Shown here: piece after piece, positions 1 through 11,628 of the stretch
Position numbering within the stretch: the first letter of the stretch is position 1
How the letters are laid out: each line of letters opens with the position of its first letter
Translations under genes and position numbers: made by a program
The notes under the pieces: model-generated
The model's input: the letters and a program-made list of their open reading frames with translations, nothing else
The model's database searches: none
What the model was told of the DNA's origin: nothing
Source of the DNA: Epiperipatus broadwayi
Lineage: Eukaryota; Onychophora; Udeonychophora; Euonychophora; Peripatidae
Length of the DNA stretch: 64,000 bases
Direction of reading: 5' to 3'
Assembly: GCA_028023455.1 (NCBI GenBank)
Contig: JAQFVV010006203.1
Span: forward strand, 12,192,348 to 12,256,347

Positions 1-782
1 TGATTTAAAAAACTTACAAAAGTCAGATAAGAGTTCGTTTTTAACATTTAAGTTGGCTTGTTTATCAATTTATAAAACTTGACGAAAGTTCTTAATTGAT
101 TTTAATAATTGTTCATTTCATATAGCTTATGGTAGAAGAGTCCAGGTTCCTGTTTTTAATTCCCACGATGCCTCCATTGGAAGATAATGTTCTGGAGATG
201 GCAATAGCTGGTTCAAGGTATCACAGTCTTTTCATTTTCCTTTTTAAATAGAGAGTGTGGTATGTGCGTCCTGCCACCTCCCAAACACACAACGCTGGAA
301 CTATCCGAAAAAACTGTATTTCCCTTTTTATATTAATCCACACGGATTCAATCAACAAAACGTCACTAATCCATCACTTTCATTAGGGCCCGAGCCAAGG
401 CTTAGTGCTTCCATTGGTCAAGCTAATTTCTCTTTTCTTCTTATCTATCTTTCATCAGATCATTTTAATTATACAAGAGCCCATGGCTAGCTTGCTTTTC
501 AAACAATTTATAAACAATCATTTCCATTTACAGATTACAAGAATTAATTAATACCTGTTTTTATTTTTAAATCTTATACTTTTTTTTTTATAAAAAAGTA
601 CGTTCAAATACTTATTTATTTGTTGTTTTTTTTTAAAAAATATTTTTAAAGTTTGGCATCTGTGCGAATGTATATACGTTTAACAAACATTTTAATTTTA
701 GCGTTTAGTTTTTTACTTTTATTTGCGAACTTTTAAGTTTTTATTTTAAATTAATGTAACGACATATTTATATATCGTTACA
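1..782 (-). repeat. Solo-LTR-like repeat, TGTAAC family, cut by window start
   Basis: This is one end of a repeat seen again at 18451-20475, 48536-50081 and 50824-53032. Shared blocks include the stretch around 135-230 (pagination GTAGAAGAGTCCAGGTTCC) and the TCTGTGCGAATG block near 660. The unit ends at 755-782 in a hairpin, TGTAACGA, 12 bases, TCGTTACA, followed by ATAT. Read on the minus strand it starts TG, like an LTR. No coding sequence is seen. An LTR identity is inferred from TG...CA ends, TATA and AATAAA signals in the 50.8-kb copy, and ATAT flanks. Confidence 0.6.
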
Positions 783-946
783 ATATATTGAATTAAATAT
801 TTTCATGAATTTTTAGATTGATAAAGAACTGAAATAAAAAGATTATATTCACATAAGTAGAGATAACTTTTGTCATTTGATGTTGCCAGAAAACCAGCAA
901 TTACTAATTAATATTCCTGAGACTATACAAGTATTTCTTTATTAGT
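783..946. other. Short AT-rich spacer
   Basis: Unremarkable AT-rich sequence between the LTR-like repeat and a fold-back element. No ORF or RNA motif is recognised. Confidence 0.5.
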
Positions 947-1496
947 CTATATCATACCATTTCCAACCTTCTTATACCCTTAACAATACTATTTTTTATA
1001 CTAATACTTTACTCTTCCATTTTTAATTGTCCTGCAGTCATTATCAGTGACAATATCAAAATATATAACCATACAATTAATACATTTTATGCACATATTT
1101 TTATATATATAATCAAAACATAATCTTAACTTGACCATTAGAATAATCATTTTCCATTTTATTATTCTACTCTTTATTAACTAATTTTATTTTTTATTGA
1201 TATTATTTTATTATTAAATTATTCTAAATCTATTTATTATAATTTTAAATAAAAAAATAAAATTAATTAAGAGTAGAATAGTAATATGGAAAATAATTAT
1301 TTATAATGGTCAGATTAAGATGTATGTTTTGATTATGTATATAAATATGTGAATAAAATGTATTAATTGTATGATTATATATTTGGATATTGTAGCTATG
1401 ATGATGACTGCAGAACACACAAAACTGTAAGAGTAAAGTTTTCGTATAAAAAATAATATTTTAAGTATATAAAAAGGTTGGAAATGATATGATATG
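947..1496. mobile_element. Fold-back (MITE-like) element
   Basis: Two long arms are inverted copies of each other. The left arm starts near 950 with ATCATACCATTTCCAACCTT and the right arm ends near 1493 with its complement. Inner arm segments such as GACCATTAGAATAATCATTT (about 1132) also have their complement at 1289-1312. The arms are about 250 bases around an AT-rich centre near 1210-1245. There is no coding capacity. This is the usual structure of a non-autonomous terminal-inverted-repeat or fold-back element. The autonomous partner cannot be identified. Confidence 0.7.
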
Positions 1497-1540
1497 TAAA
1501 TATAGAAATCAATACTTAAGGAAAGAAGAAGGAAGGAAAA

Positions 1541-2218
1541 AATTGTATTACTTCTAAAGGCCAAAAGGCAAGGAAACTGGAAAATGGCTTCAAGTTGTTC
1601 TATTGTGGTAGTGATTCTAAAAGAAATGGGGTTGGAATTATACTGAGCTCAAATTTGAAACATAGGGTATTGGAAGTTACCCGGTATAATGACAGGATTA
1701 TCTCAATGAGAATTGACTTGGAGAGTTGTGTGATTACTGTGATTAGTGCATATGCTCCACAGTCAGGATGTGATGAGGATGAGAAAGATAAGTTTTGGGG
1801 TGAGATGGATGATATTTGGGGCTCAATTCAACAAACAGATAAGGTCTTCCTTTGTGGAGATTTGAATGGACATGTGGGCAGAGAAAATGGTGGGTTGGAA
1901 AGAATCCTGGGAAATCAGGGAATTGGGGAAAGAAATAAAGAGGGAGATAGAATAATTGATTTTGCTGTTTCAATGGATATGGCATTATTGAACACCTTCT
2001 TTAAGAAACCCCCAAATCAAAAGATAACTTACATGAGTGGGGGACGAGAATCCCAAATTGACTATATTATGTATAGACGAATTGGCCTAAAAGATATACA
2101 GGATTGCAAGGTTATTCCAGTAGAAGCTATGGGTCAACAGCACAGACTTTTACTATGTCATGCTAATCTTACAGGAATTAAAATAAATCCTAGAAGAGGT
2201 ATCATCAAGACCAAATGA
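1541..2218 (+). pseudogene. LINE endonuclease domain (N-terminally truncated, ends at TGA)
   Basis: Encodes the C-terminal two thirds of an exonuclease-endonuclease-phosphatase-type domain that nicks target DNA during retrotransposition. Visible motifs are SAYAPQ (about 1746), GDLNGH (about 1858, catalytic Asp and Asn), and QIDYI followed by QHRLL, the terminal Asp and His region. The opening segment with the first catalytic Asn and Glu is absent. The frame runs open from at least 1541 with no clear start codon. It ends at an in-frame TGA (2216-2218), and the same frame continues as the reverse transcriptase, so this was once one polyprotein. Confidence 0.85.
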
Positions 2219-4240
2219 AAACTTGAGGTTGATGCCTACAGAAAGCAATTTGTTGATGAATTGATGAAGGTTGAAGACAAAGAAGAAGGGGAAGATCTTT
2301 GGACAAGTACTGCAAACAACATCTGTGTAATTGGGGATCAAGTTCTTGGCCAAACATCGGGTGTGATAAAAGAGATTAAAGAGACTTGGTGGTGGAATGC
2401 AGAAGTGCAGGAAAAAATTGGGAATAAGAAAATAGCCAAAAAGGAGTGGGACAAAGATGGAGGGGAAAGTAGTAGGGTCAAATATAATATAGCAAAGAAA
2501 GAAGCAAAGAAAGCTGTTGCCAAAGCCAAGTTTGATGCATACTCAGATTTATATGAAAGTTTAGAGAAAGAAGGAGTTAAGAAGATTTTGCGTATTGCAA
2601 AACAACGAGATAAGAGTGGTAAAGATACTTACCAAGCAAATAGAATAAAAGACTCTAACAATAAGGTGTTGTGTGGCAAGAATGAAATCATAGCTAGATG
2701 GCAGCAATATTATGAGCACCTACTAAATGAAGAAAACTTTCGGATTGACAAGGGATTTGGAACTCCAAATTTGGGCCCAGATTTAAAGATCAGTAGGGAA
2801 GAAGTTAGACAAGCAGTCAGAAGAATGAAATGTGGGAAATCGGTGGGTCCAGATAACATCCCTGTAGAGGTATGGAAGGTAATGGGAGAAGAGGGAATCA
2901 CCTTTCTGACCAAACTTTTTAATAACATCATGATCACGGAGAAAATGCCAGATGAATGGAGGAGAAGCATTTTGGTTCCAATCTATAAGAATAAGGGAGA
3001 TATTCTAGAATGTAGTAATTATCGAGGAATAAAGCTGATGAGCCACACAATGAAAATATGGGAGAGAATAATAGCAAATAGGCTATGGCAGGAAATAGAC
3101 ATCAGTGAAGAACAGTTTGGTTTTATGCCAGGTAGAGGAACCACAGATGCAATTTTTGCACTGTGGCAACTTATAGAAAAACATAGAGAAGTCAACCAAG
3201 AAATTGTTCTAATATTCATTGATTTGGAAAAAGCATTTGATAGAGTACCTAGAGATGAACTTTGGAGATGCCTAAGGAAAAAGCTGGTTCAGGAAAAATA
3301 CATTCGTCTGATCCAAGATATGTATCAAGGCTGTCAAACCAGTGTGAGATGTAGTTCAGGAGAAACAGACTCATTTCAGGTGAAAGTGGGTGTGCATCAG
3401 GGATCAGCCCTGAGTCCCCTACTATTTAATATCATTATTGATGTTCTAACAGAGGATATTCGTAGGGAAGCACCCTGGAACATGATGTATGCCGATGATA
3501 TAGTGATTGCAACTCAAAACATCAATGAAGCTCAGGATAGGATAGAAGAGTGGAGGAAAGCACTGGAGGAAGGAGGAATGAGAATTAGCAGAAATAAAAC
3601 TGAAGTGCTCTTCTGTGGTAATGGTGGAGGAAGCATTTTGTTAGGGGGAAAGAAGTTGCCTGAGGCTGAAAAATTTAAATATCTCGGGGCCTGGATGAAT
3701 AAAGATGGATCACTGGATGGAGAAGTTGTTGGGAGAACTCAAGCTGGTTGGAATAATTGGAGAAGGGTCTCTGGGATACTCTGCGATAGGAGAATAGGTG
3801 CAAGATTGAAAGGAAAAGTATATAAAACTGTGGTGCGTCCGGCACTGATGTATGGTGCAGAAACATGGCCGATCACTAAGAAAATAGAAGACAAGCAATG
3901 TGTAACAGAAATGAGAATGCTTAGGTTTGCCTCGGGCCTCACTAGAAAGGACAAAGTGAAAAATGAAGTAATTCGAGAAAATATGAGAGTGAGAATGATC
4001 AGTGAAAAAATGAAAGAATCAAGGTTGAGGTGGTTTGGTCATGTTAAGAGAAGAGAAGAAAATTACATTGGAAGGAAGATTTTGGAGATGGAACCACTGG
4101 GGAAAAAACCCAGGGGTAGACCTAAGATCAGATGGATTGATCGAGTGAGAAAGGACTTGCAGGAGATGTCACTTAGGGAGGAAATGACTTTAGATCGAGT
4201 AGCCTGGAGAAGATTGATCCGCACCAGCGACCCCACTTGA
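2219..4240 (+). pseudogene. LINE reverse transcriptase and C-terminal region
   Basis: Same frame as the preceding endonuclease after the TGA. Reverse transcriptase motifs in order: LVPIYKNKGD with NYRGI (fingers), GFMPGRGTTDAI, FIDLEKAFD (motif A Asp, about 3220), GVHQGSALSP (motif B, about 3388) and MYADDIV (motif C, catalytic Asp pair, about 3486). The C-terminus has RLRWFGHV and GRPKIRW, diagnostic of RTE-type ORFs, and stops at 4238-4240. All catalytic residues are present. The element lacks a second ORF. A start Met at 2261 is possible but is simply the first one after the break. Confidence 0.9.
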
Positions 4241-4274
4241 TGTGGGATTAATCAAGCTGTGGAAGAAGAAGAAG

Positions 4275-4416
4275 TCTATAAAATAGCTGTTTTGTTTGGG
4301 GTTTTAGTGAAGTAAAAAGTAGTTCTCTTTTACTTCAAACTCAAGTTCTTATAAAAATATATATATATATATAAATTATAACTTTTTGGGCTGTATCGTG
4401 TATTATTTTCCATTAA
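4275..4416. repeat. AT-rich spacer with (AT)n microsatellite
   Basis: Contains an AT dinucleotide run at 4357-4372. Nothing else is recognised. Confidence 0.7.
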
Positions 4417-4458
4417 ACACCGATATTTCGACAGACTAGTAACCGCCATTATCAAGGT
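4417..4458 (-). ncRNA. Degenerate hammerhead-ribozyme-like motif at a Penelope 3' end
   Basis: On the minus strand, TTGATAAT (4455-4448) is followed by GGCGG (4447-4443), a loop, CTGTC (4434-4430) and GAAA (4429-4426). GGCGG and CTGTC can pair with two GU wobbles as stem II. The CUGANGA core is degraded at two positions. Hammerhead ribozymes are known from terminal regions of Penelope-like elements. Activity is not expected in this copy. Confidence 0.35.
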
Positions 4459-5240
4459 TAACTTTTGAAAGAAGAATTTCATTAGATCTCAAAGAATAAC
4501 ATGACTCAGTGTGCAATGAGAAGTGAGATTCAGCTTGAAGTAGTTGAGAATTCACAATATGAAGCTTATCAAAATGTTTATTTCCCTCAGTTTTTTCACG
4601 TATTAATTTCAAGTTAATATTAGATAAAATGAGAGGTTTCCACATAGCTGGAATACATTGTGCTTCATCAGCCCTATTTAAACCAATAGGTCTCTTTAAT
4701 ATTTCAATTGACTCTCTCATGGTTCTTAAATCATATCATTCCAAATTTGCAAGTATTTTTGTATTGTCAAAATCAAGTTTGTGACCAATTTCTAAAAAAT
4801 GGGAAGCAAAAACTGACGTACTAATTTTTTTGATTAAAAGCATTTCTATGTTCCTTAATTCTGACATTTATTTGTCTATTAGAATGACCCATGCAGCTTC
4901 TTGAGCACTGTAAACATGGAATTTCATAAACTCCTTGGTGTTCCAAAAATATTCTGTCTTTAGGTTTATATAAAAAATCACCAATTTTTTTGCCAGTAGA
5001 AAAAGTAGTCTTTATATTAAAATAAGATAGTCTTCTACTGATTTTATCAGTAACCCCTTTAATGTAAGGTAAAATTACTCTATTAAAAGAGGAATTGTCA
5101 CTTTTATCCTCTTTTTTCTTTTTAGTATTAATGTTATATAAAGCCTTACATATGATGTTTTTATTATAATTATTAGAAAGCAGATTACTTTTTGTAAGTT
5201 CTATAGTAATCATTTTGTTTATGCAAATCATGAATAATAT
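4417..5240 (-). mobile_element. Penelope-like element, 3' part (GIY-YIG endonuclease region)
   Basis: The minus strand from 5231 reads a protein with VILPYIKGVTDKISR, then GVYEIPC...C and RQINVRIKEHRNAF. These match the linker and GIY-YIG endonuclease domain of Penelope-like elements, but the second YIG-like triad is degraded (CMG). A break follows near 4824, and the homology resumes in another segment (4720-4436) with RESIEILKRP and NRADEAQ, the usual C-terminus. The reverse transcriptase part is absent. The 3' end has a hammerhead-like motif (4417-4458), described separately. Confidence 0.8.
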
Positions 5241-6908
5241 ATGCCAATATAACTAACAGTATTTGGATACATATTGGGATGATAAATATAACATCACAAA
5301 GAAAAAAGAAAGGATTGTGTATAAATTTATTAATGAATTTACTACTAAATAATTTAATGACCTAACATGTTACAATCAGTCAAATATGCATATTTTAGTC
5401 AAAAAATAATGATCACAATAATTTTTTAGTATTCATGCATTTGAAATACTGTATACTTAACTACATTTAATATGACTAAATGAAAATATTCTTGGGGAAG
5501 TTATATTACTATATCATCTCTTTAAAGATCAAATGAAAGAAGGTTGCATTGATGGTGGATACCTCACTAATGTTGTTAATTGTTCACCATAATCACTTAT
5601 AACAAGTGTATGCTGTTGTATATAATATACTTTCATTAAATATCCATTACTTTATATGATGATATTCTTATTAAATAGGGATTTATTTATTAGTCACTAA
5701 ACATAAAAAATAGTATTGAGTTATCATACACCTACCTATTAAAAATATATATCTTATATATAAAATGGAATTACAAATAAAAAACAAAATAGCTATAAAC
5801 TTAATTAAATAGTTTCATAAAATAATAAATGATATTATTTAATTTTTTACAAATAATTATTCCCTAATTGAATTGTAAGATAATTAGTAAAATTCAGTTC
5901 ACATAGATCAAAGTTAGCATTGAGAATTAAAATGTATTATTATCTTGGAAACACACTGTAATTAATTTTATTATTAAAATTTTTCATTAACCTCCATATT
6001 TTCTATTTAACCAATTTTTAAACAGTATCTACTGGTATATCATTTTAGATATAGTTAAATAAAGTAATGAATTATGGATAAGAACTTTCACAAGAGAAAA
6101 ACAAAAATAAATTATTTTGTTTAGTGTATCTGCCTATCACATTTTGAATAGGACCTAATAATATTCTGTTAAACAAAACGCATTGTCTACTTTTATTTTT
6201 GCAATTAAATACATTATATTAATATTTTAAATTTTAATGTAATCTATTTAAATTTTCAAATCTTTATGTTTAAAAAAAAAAAATATTTTAAACATATGAA
6301 AATAAATATCTAAATAAACTTTTTATCTGAAAACAATGGCACCCATTATAATTGGATGTAATTACCTATTCAAAAAGTTAGAAGAATTAAAATTTTAAAA
6401 TTTTATGTTAGTACAAAAATGATTTATTTCCAATTAGTTATCACCAAAGAAATAAAAAGTAATTAAATTGTTTATTTTTATAAATTACTATATTGTATAC
6501 TAATAAGTAAAAAATTGTTTATTTTTATTAAAATTTTAAAGAATATTTTACTTATGGTTTTCACAAAAGCAATTTTTTTTCCCAGTAGATACTGCTTCCT
6601 GTTTTTGGTAACTTTTAAAAATAAAATGTTTAGAAAGACAATCCCCTCCTAGTGCCTTAGTTTTTTGGTTTAATTAATAATAAGTCTTTGATAAAAAGAT
6701 TGCAGCATAGTCATTATCACTTACTGAAAATCAGATATTTCATTTTTATTTAGCCCCAGGGTAAAACAATTTAAAGCATCAGCCAATCATAAGTCTCGTT
6801 TCTAAGCCATTTCTTTCAAATCTTTGACATAACAATAGAAAATCCTGTCAACCACACACAAACGTCTGTATAATTCTGACATCTTTAGGTTTTTAAAAAA
6901 ATTAATAC
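5241..6908. other. AT-rich stretch with no recognised feature
   Basis: Very AT-rich with many short A and T runs and no open frame of note. The upstream part of the 4.4-5.2 kb Penelope element might extend slightly into 5241-5300, but no motif is readable. Confidence 0.5.
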
Positions 6909-7500
6909 AAATATAGGGGATTTGAACTCAGACTTTCAAGCCCCTTCACTATCCACCTATTTCATACTACTGATACACATGGCCACAAACATGTAGAAAA
7001 AATAAATAATTACCAATATCCATATTTTGTGCTAAACCAGCATTCATCAGTTGGTCTAGACTACCATCTCCTGTATATATATATAATCAGTGCTCAGTTT
7101 ATATTAAGATAGTAAATCCTTACACTTTAATGGACAGGCTTCAACCCACTCCATCTCTAACTCTTCAGCCATCCATACCATTGAAAATCTGGTGATAGAA
7201 TTCCCAAATCCCATGGTGATGCCAATATTCAATGGTATGGATGGATGAAGAGTTGGAGTGGGTTGAAGCCTGACCATTAAAGTGTAAGGAATTGCTATCT
7301 TAATATAAACTGAGTACTGATTATATATATGTATGAGAGATGGTAGTCTGGACCAACTGATGAATGCTGGTTTAGCACAAAATATGTGTATTTGTGATTA
7401 TTTATCTTTTTTGCATGTGTGTGGTCATGTGTATCAGTAGTATGAGATAGTGTGGATAGTGAAGGGGCTTGAAAGTCTGAATTCAAATCACCTATATTTA
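6909..7500. mobile_element. Long palindromic fold-back element
   Basis: Left arm 6909-7185 and right arm 7228-7500 are inverted copies over about 275 bases with few mismatches and a centre of about 42 bases. CCATCCATACCATTGAA (7169-7185) and its complement (7228-7244) mark the inner ends. The outer ends carry a tRNA B-box-like GATTTGAACTC (6920-6930, and complement near 7480). A single-arm copy of the same unit lies at 54840-55165, so the arm is itself a repeat family, possibly tRNA-related. No coding sequence. Confidence 0.75.
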
Positions 7501-8970
7501 CAATTAGGCTCCAGGTATAAGAGTGCCTGGTATTTCAAATCGTAAAAATTAATACATTAAAATTGTAACGACATAGACAAGAAACACAACCCATCGCTAA
7601 CCATAATATAAGTTATGCATACGTTTTAAAACAACGTAGAAAAGTAGCAATAGCAATGTACACTGTATTGCGTTAAAAGTGAAACTTAAAGTGAACACAT
7701 TGAAAAACTTGTAAAAGATTCTTCTTCCTCCTTCAGTCAAAGTTCAGATTTATAATGGCACTCAATACAAATAAATAATAAAAAATGATTTTTTTTTCTA
7801 AATCACACAAAACATTAAATTTTATTCAACTATAATATAATTAAATATATACATGATCTAAACACACATTTTAAAGCCAAGTGAAGCAATAGTAATAAGT
7901 TATTAAACTTGATTACAAATACACATTACAAAACCTTACATAGAATTTTAATATTTCAGTTACAATTGCATAGATGTGTGCCATACCTTTAACTCCTGGG
8001 CAAACTTCAATAAATATTTACATATCAGATGCGATTTCTCATTAATTAATTCTTAGTTATTTTTATTTCTTGCAGACAAATTGAGTTTTTTGATGTTTCC
8101 TTTTCATATAAATTTCAAAATACTGTTTTTTTTTCATTTGTCCAAGTTACAAATGTTTGGTTTAACATACTTCATATGAAGGTTTACAGTCCTGTAATTT
8201 ATATTCAGATTGATTAGAACATTGAAGAAAAGAATATGATTTAGGGCAACATTTATGGAGGTTTAACAAAACTAGTCAGCAATGGTGCATTTTGGGCGGA
8301 TTAGCTCCTATCATGCTGTTTATTGCTATGCATTTCATATTTTTCATGCTGCTAATACAATAGCAAACCTCTAGTTTAATGTGGATTGCTAGGCTTTTGT
8401 TGGTTCATTGTGATTACTTTTTGGGCTATGGGCTTATTCATTTATTATCATTAAATCATGTTTTAGTAGTCTACTGCTTTCTGTTGTAACACTTAACTTA
8501 TGATTGAACTGACTCCAAATATAAACATCTTTTTTCATAATCCCATATTGTTTTTGATTATCATATAACATCTATTTCAAATTTATTCCATGCTGATAAA
8601 TTGATTACTTTAATTAATATACTAATTATTATTTGCCTTCAGTTTGAAATTTTATACGTTTAACATTTTTTCTTTAAATGAAACTATCTTAGGTATTGTA
8701 CACTTACAATTTTACTACATAATTACAAATATAATTCTTATAAATTTAAAATAAAACAATTTTTGCTACCAAAGCATTCAAATATCATATGATGTTTACA
8801 TTTTTACAATAATTCGAAGCATTTTTATTTATATCTTCGCAAATAAATGACTATAAACATTATATTAGTTATTTTGTTAACGTAACTGATTACAATTTAA
8901 GATTCAACTATTGTTATTAAAGTCAGAGGATAAAAGAATAACTTTTCATATTTACGCAGTTTTTTGGTAC
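7501..8970. other. AT-rich stretch with no recognised feature
   Basis: No gene, repeat boundary or RNA motif is recognised. Several AATAAA-like strings occur but have no linked coding sequence. Confidence 0.5.
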
Positions 8971-8985
8971 AAATAGCATGCTCTC

Positions 8986-9087
8986 GTCAAGCGTTGGTGG
9001 TCGAGAGGTCAACACAGCAGCCTTACAAGCAGTTGTCCCAGGTTAGCGGGTTCGTTTCCCGGCCGATGCAATGATACAAGAAAAAAA
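8986..9087 (+). mobile_element. Short tRNA-derived SINE with target-site duplication
   Basis: A tRNA-like body starts GTCAAGCGTTGGTGGTCGAG, with an A box (TGGTGGTCGAGAGG), a variable-arm-like middle and a B box (GGGTTCGTTTCCC). GCGTTGG at the start can pair with CCGATGC at the end as an acceptor-like stem with wobbles. It ends in a short A-rich tail (9079-9087). It is flanked by near-identical direct repeats, 8971-8985 and 9088-9102, differing at one base. This shows insertion by target-primed retrotransposition, not a functional tRNA locus. Copies occur at 9537-9640 and about 60594-60706. Confidence 0.85.
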
Positions 9088-9520
9088 AAATAGCATACTC
9101 TCGTTATAATATATTGTATTACAAAATAACATACTTTTGAGATGTCACTCTTTTTATACTTTTGTTTACGTGCAATTTATGTAAAACAAAATCCTCCGTT
9201 ATTTTACCAACTTTTAGTAATGGCGAACCTATGACACGTATGCCAGAGACGGCACGTTCGAATTTTTTATTGGCACTCGAACTATTTATATATCATAATT
9301 TTCTATGTTTTAAATCATTCAACACTTTTTTCGTTGCTAAAATCTGTATTAATAAAAATTTGCTGCAAACTAAAGGTTAAATAAATAAATATAATATTAT
9401 ATTAGAATTCAATTTACAATTAAACTCTGATTAGAAGCAATAAATGAGTAATCAACGTCATCAAATGATGTTTTTTTTTTTTTGCTTGAAGTTTTGCTAT
9501 AAAAGTGAAATGTAAGGTTA

Positions 9521-9656
9521 ATAATATATTTAAACAGTCAAGCATTGGTGGTCGAGAGGTCAGCGACAGCTGCTTTACAAGCAGTTGTCCCGGGTTAGCG
9601 GGTTCGCTTCCCGGCTGATGCTATGACACTTGAGGAAAAAATAATATATTTAAACA
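9521..9656 (+). mobile_element. tRNA-derived SINE nested in the hAT element, with 16-base TSD
   Basis: SINE body 9537-9640 begins GTCAAGCATTGGTGGTCGAG, has a B box GGGTTCGCTTCCC and ends TATGACACTTGAGGAAAAA. It is bounded by a perfect 16-base direct repeat ATAATATATTTAAACA at 9521-9536 and 9641-9656. The perfect duplication shows a recent insertion, younger than the hAT element it interrupts. The unit is little more than a tRNA-like head and a short A-tail, so it must rely on a partner LINE for mobility. Confidence 0.9.
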
Positions 9657-10229
9657 TATAATAAATCTTTGATTTATAAAATTATTACAGCTCATTTAAA
9701 TTTACTTTTAAATAAATTTGTTACCATTATATTACTATGACTAGTGAAAGTAAAAAATAAAAATTGTCAAGCAGTAGAGAATTTCAAAATTAGAGGATTG
9801 ATGAGTATGGAATGATAACAAAGGCACCAAGGCAATATCTATTTTATGTTCAGGAACAGTTGTATTGAGAACATCATCGGTAAAATGGTATTATGAGACC
9901 AATCATAAATAGCTCTGTGAAAAAAATAAAGATGAACAAAAAGAATATATTGACCCAGCATTTAAAAATATAAATATTCAATCAACTTCAATAAAATGAA
10001 ATTTATCGACAATCGTTCAAATATAACTGTTGCTAGTTATTTTATTTCTAATGTAATTGTCAAATACAGGAAAGACTTTAATGATGGAGAATATGAAGGA
10101 ATGTGCAACAGTTCTTTTTGAAGATTTTGAAAACAAAGCAAAAATTATTCAACAAAAAATTTATCACTGGGTAGGAATGCAGTTAAAGAAAGAATCTTGC
10201 AAATGGCTAACAACATAATTTACCAACAA

Positions 10230-11628
10230 AAAAGAGATATAAAATCTTCTAGTTTTATTTCTCTCTACCTTGGTGAAAGTACTCACATAAATGTATCAGC
10301 TCATTTGGCTATTTTTATTCGCTATTGTGTTGAATAATATCAAAGAAGAATTGATCAGTTTAACCTCATTAGTAACAGCACACATAAAAGGAATATATAT
10401 TTGCAACGAAGTTTCAAATGTACTACGCTGAAAAAGAAATAGATGTTGCCAAAATTGTATTAGTAACTAGAGATGATGCTCAAAGTATGACTGGAAAAGA
10501 AAATGGTTTTCTCAGTTCATTTACCAACCATATTGGACATTCAATTTTGGATTTTCATTTCCTTATACATCAGCAGGTTTTATCTACGAAAGCCATATTT
10601 AAGCCACTGGATGATGTTATGAATGTTGTGACTAAGTTAGTCAATTTTATATCTATACAAGCTCTAAATAAACGAATTTTTTTAAAATTTATTGAATGAG
10701 GTGAACTCAGTATACAATGGTTTACTTATGATATACAACAATGTTCGATGTGTTACATCGAGGAAAAGTTGCTCAAAGATTTGTTAAATGTTTTGATGAA
10801 ATTAGACTGCTTTTAAGTAATGAGAAAATCATTGAAAAATATAATGAATTAATGTATGTTGAATGGCTTTCGAAATTAATGTTGTTCATATCTAAATGAA
10901 TTAAATGCGAAACTGCAAGGTAATAATAAGACAATTGTTGTCATGTTTGATTTGACCAAAGCATTTGAAGTTAAATTACACATTTTCAACCGTGATGTTA
11001 TTTCTTACACTTTCAAATATTTTCCAAATATAAAAAAGTTCTTGACTGATTTAAAATCTCATGAGAAGTCAGATTAAGTAAAATTGATGCAGTAGTTTTG
11101 TGCTAATATTCAATCGATAATTGATTCATTTTCTTTCAGATTTACACAGTTCAGACAATTTTCAGAAACATCCAAAATTTATTTTATACCCAGACCTAAT
11201 ATCAATGGATAGTCTCAAGTTAGAAATTTTTGAATGGCTTAATTTGGAAGATATAGAAATGCAATCAGTCAATTCTTAATCCAGTTCTATATGGAAATTG
11301 AAATTTGTTGTTTTGAGGAAAGAGTTAGAAACAATGGAAAATTATCGATTATTGGGTATATGTAAATGAAGAAGAACTATTGAGTGCCTGGAACGCTATT
11401 TCTGAAACATTTAATTGTTTAAAAAAATAGTTACCATTAATATTAGCAATTTTCTTCTCTACATATGTATGTGAATCATTGTTTTCAGAAACGAATTTAA
11501 TTAAAGACAGATCAAGAAATAGAATAACAGATTAACTGAGTTTAGCATATACATTATTCAAAGTGACAAAATATGAACCAGATATAAAGCATTTGGCATC
11601 CAATGTACAACAGCAAAAATCTCATTAA
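10230..11628 (+). pseudogene. hAT transposase remnant (ZBED5/SCAND3-like type)
   Basis: Fragments in several frames match the hAT transposase catalytic core and C-terminal dimerisation region. FISLYLGEST and AIFIRYC near 10260-10330 resemble the first catalytic block. The best open piece (10418-10699) reads DDAQSMTGKENGF, HFLIHQQVL and VNFISIQALNKR, the typical DGAPAMTGK, IHQEALCAK and NFIRARALNHR regions. Near 11440-11600 come IFFSTYVCESLFS, KDRSRNRIT and KYEPDIKHL, the hAT dimerisation domain. Multiple stops and frameshifts make it non-functional. No upstream BED zinc finger is clear. Confidence 0.8.

Larger units (their letters stand above)
1541..4274 (+). mobile_element. RTE-type non-LTR retrotransposon (LINE), 5'-truncated
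   Basis: One long reading frame encodes an apurinic-type endonuclease domain followed by a reverse transcriptase and the C-terminal region typical of RTE elements. The 3' end is very short and finishes in a GAA microsatellite (4260-4274), a hallmark of the RTE clade. The N-terminal part of the endonuclease is missing, so the copy is 5'-truncated close to 1540, next to a fold-back repeat. Only one in-frame stop interrupts the frame, so the copy is fairly young. The clade call rests on protein wording and the tail, not on a search. Confidence 0.85.

Noticed and set aside
8986-9087. Functional leucine- or serine-type tRNA gene
   Set aside because: The tRNA-like body is flanked by target duplications and an A-tail, with sister copies nearby, so it is a SINE.
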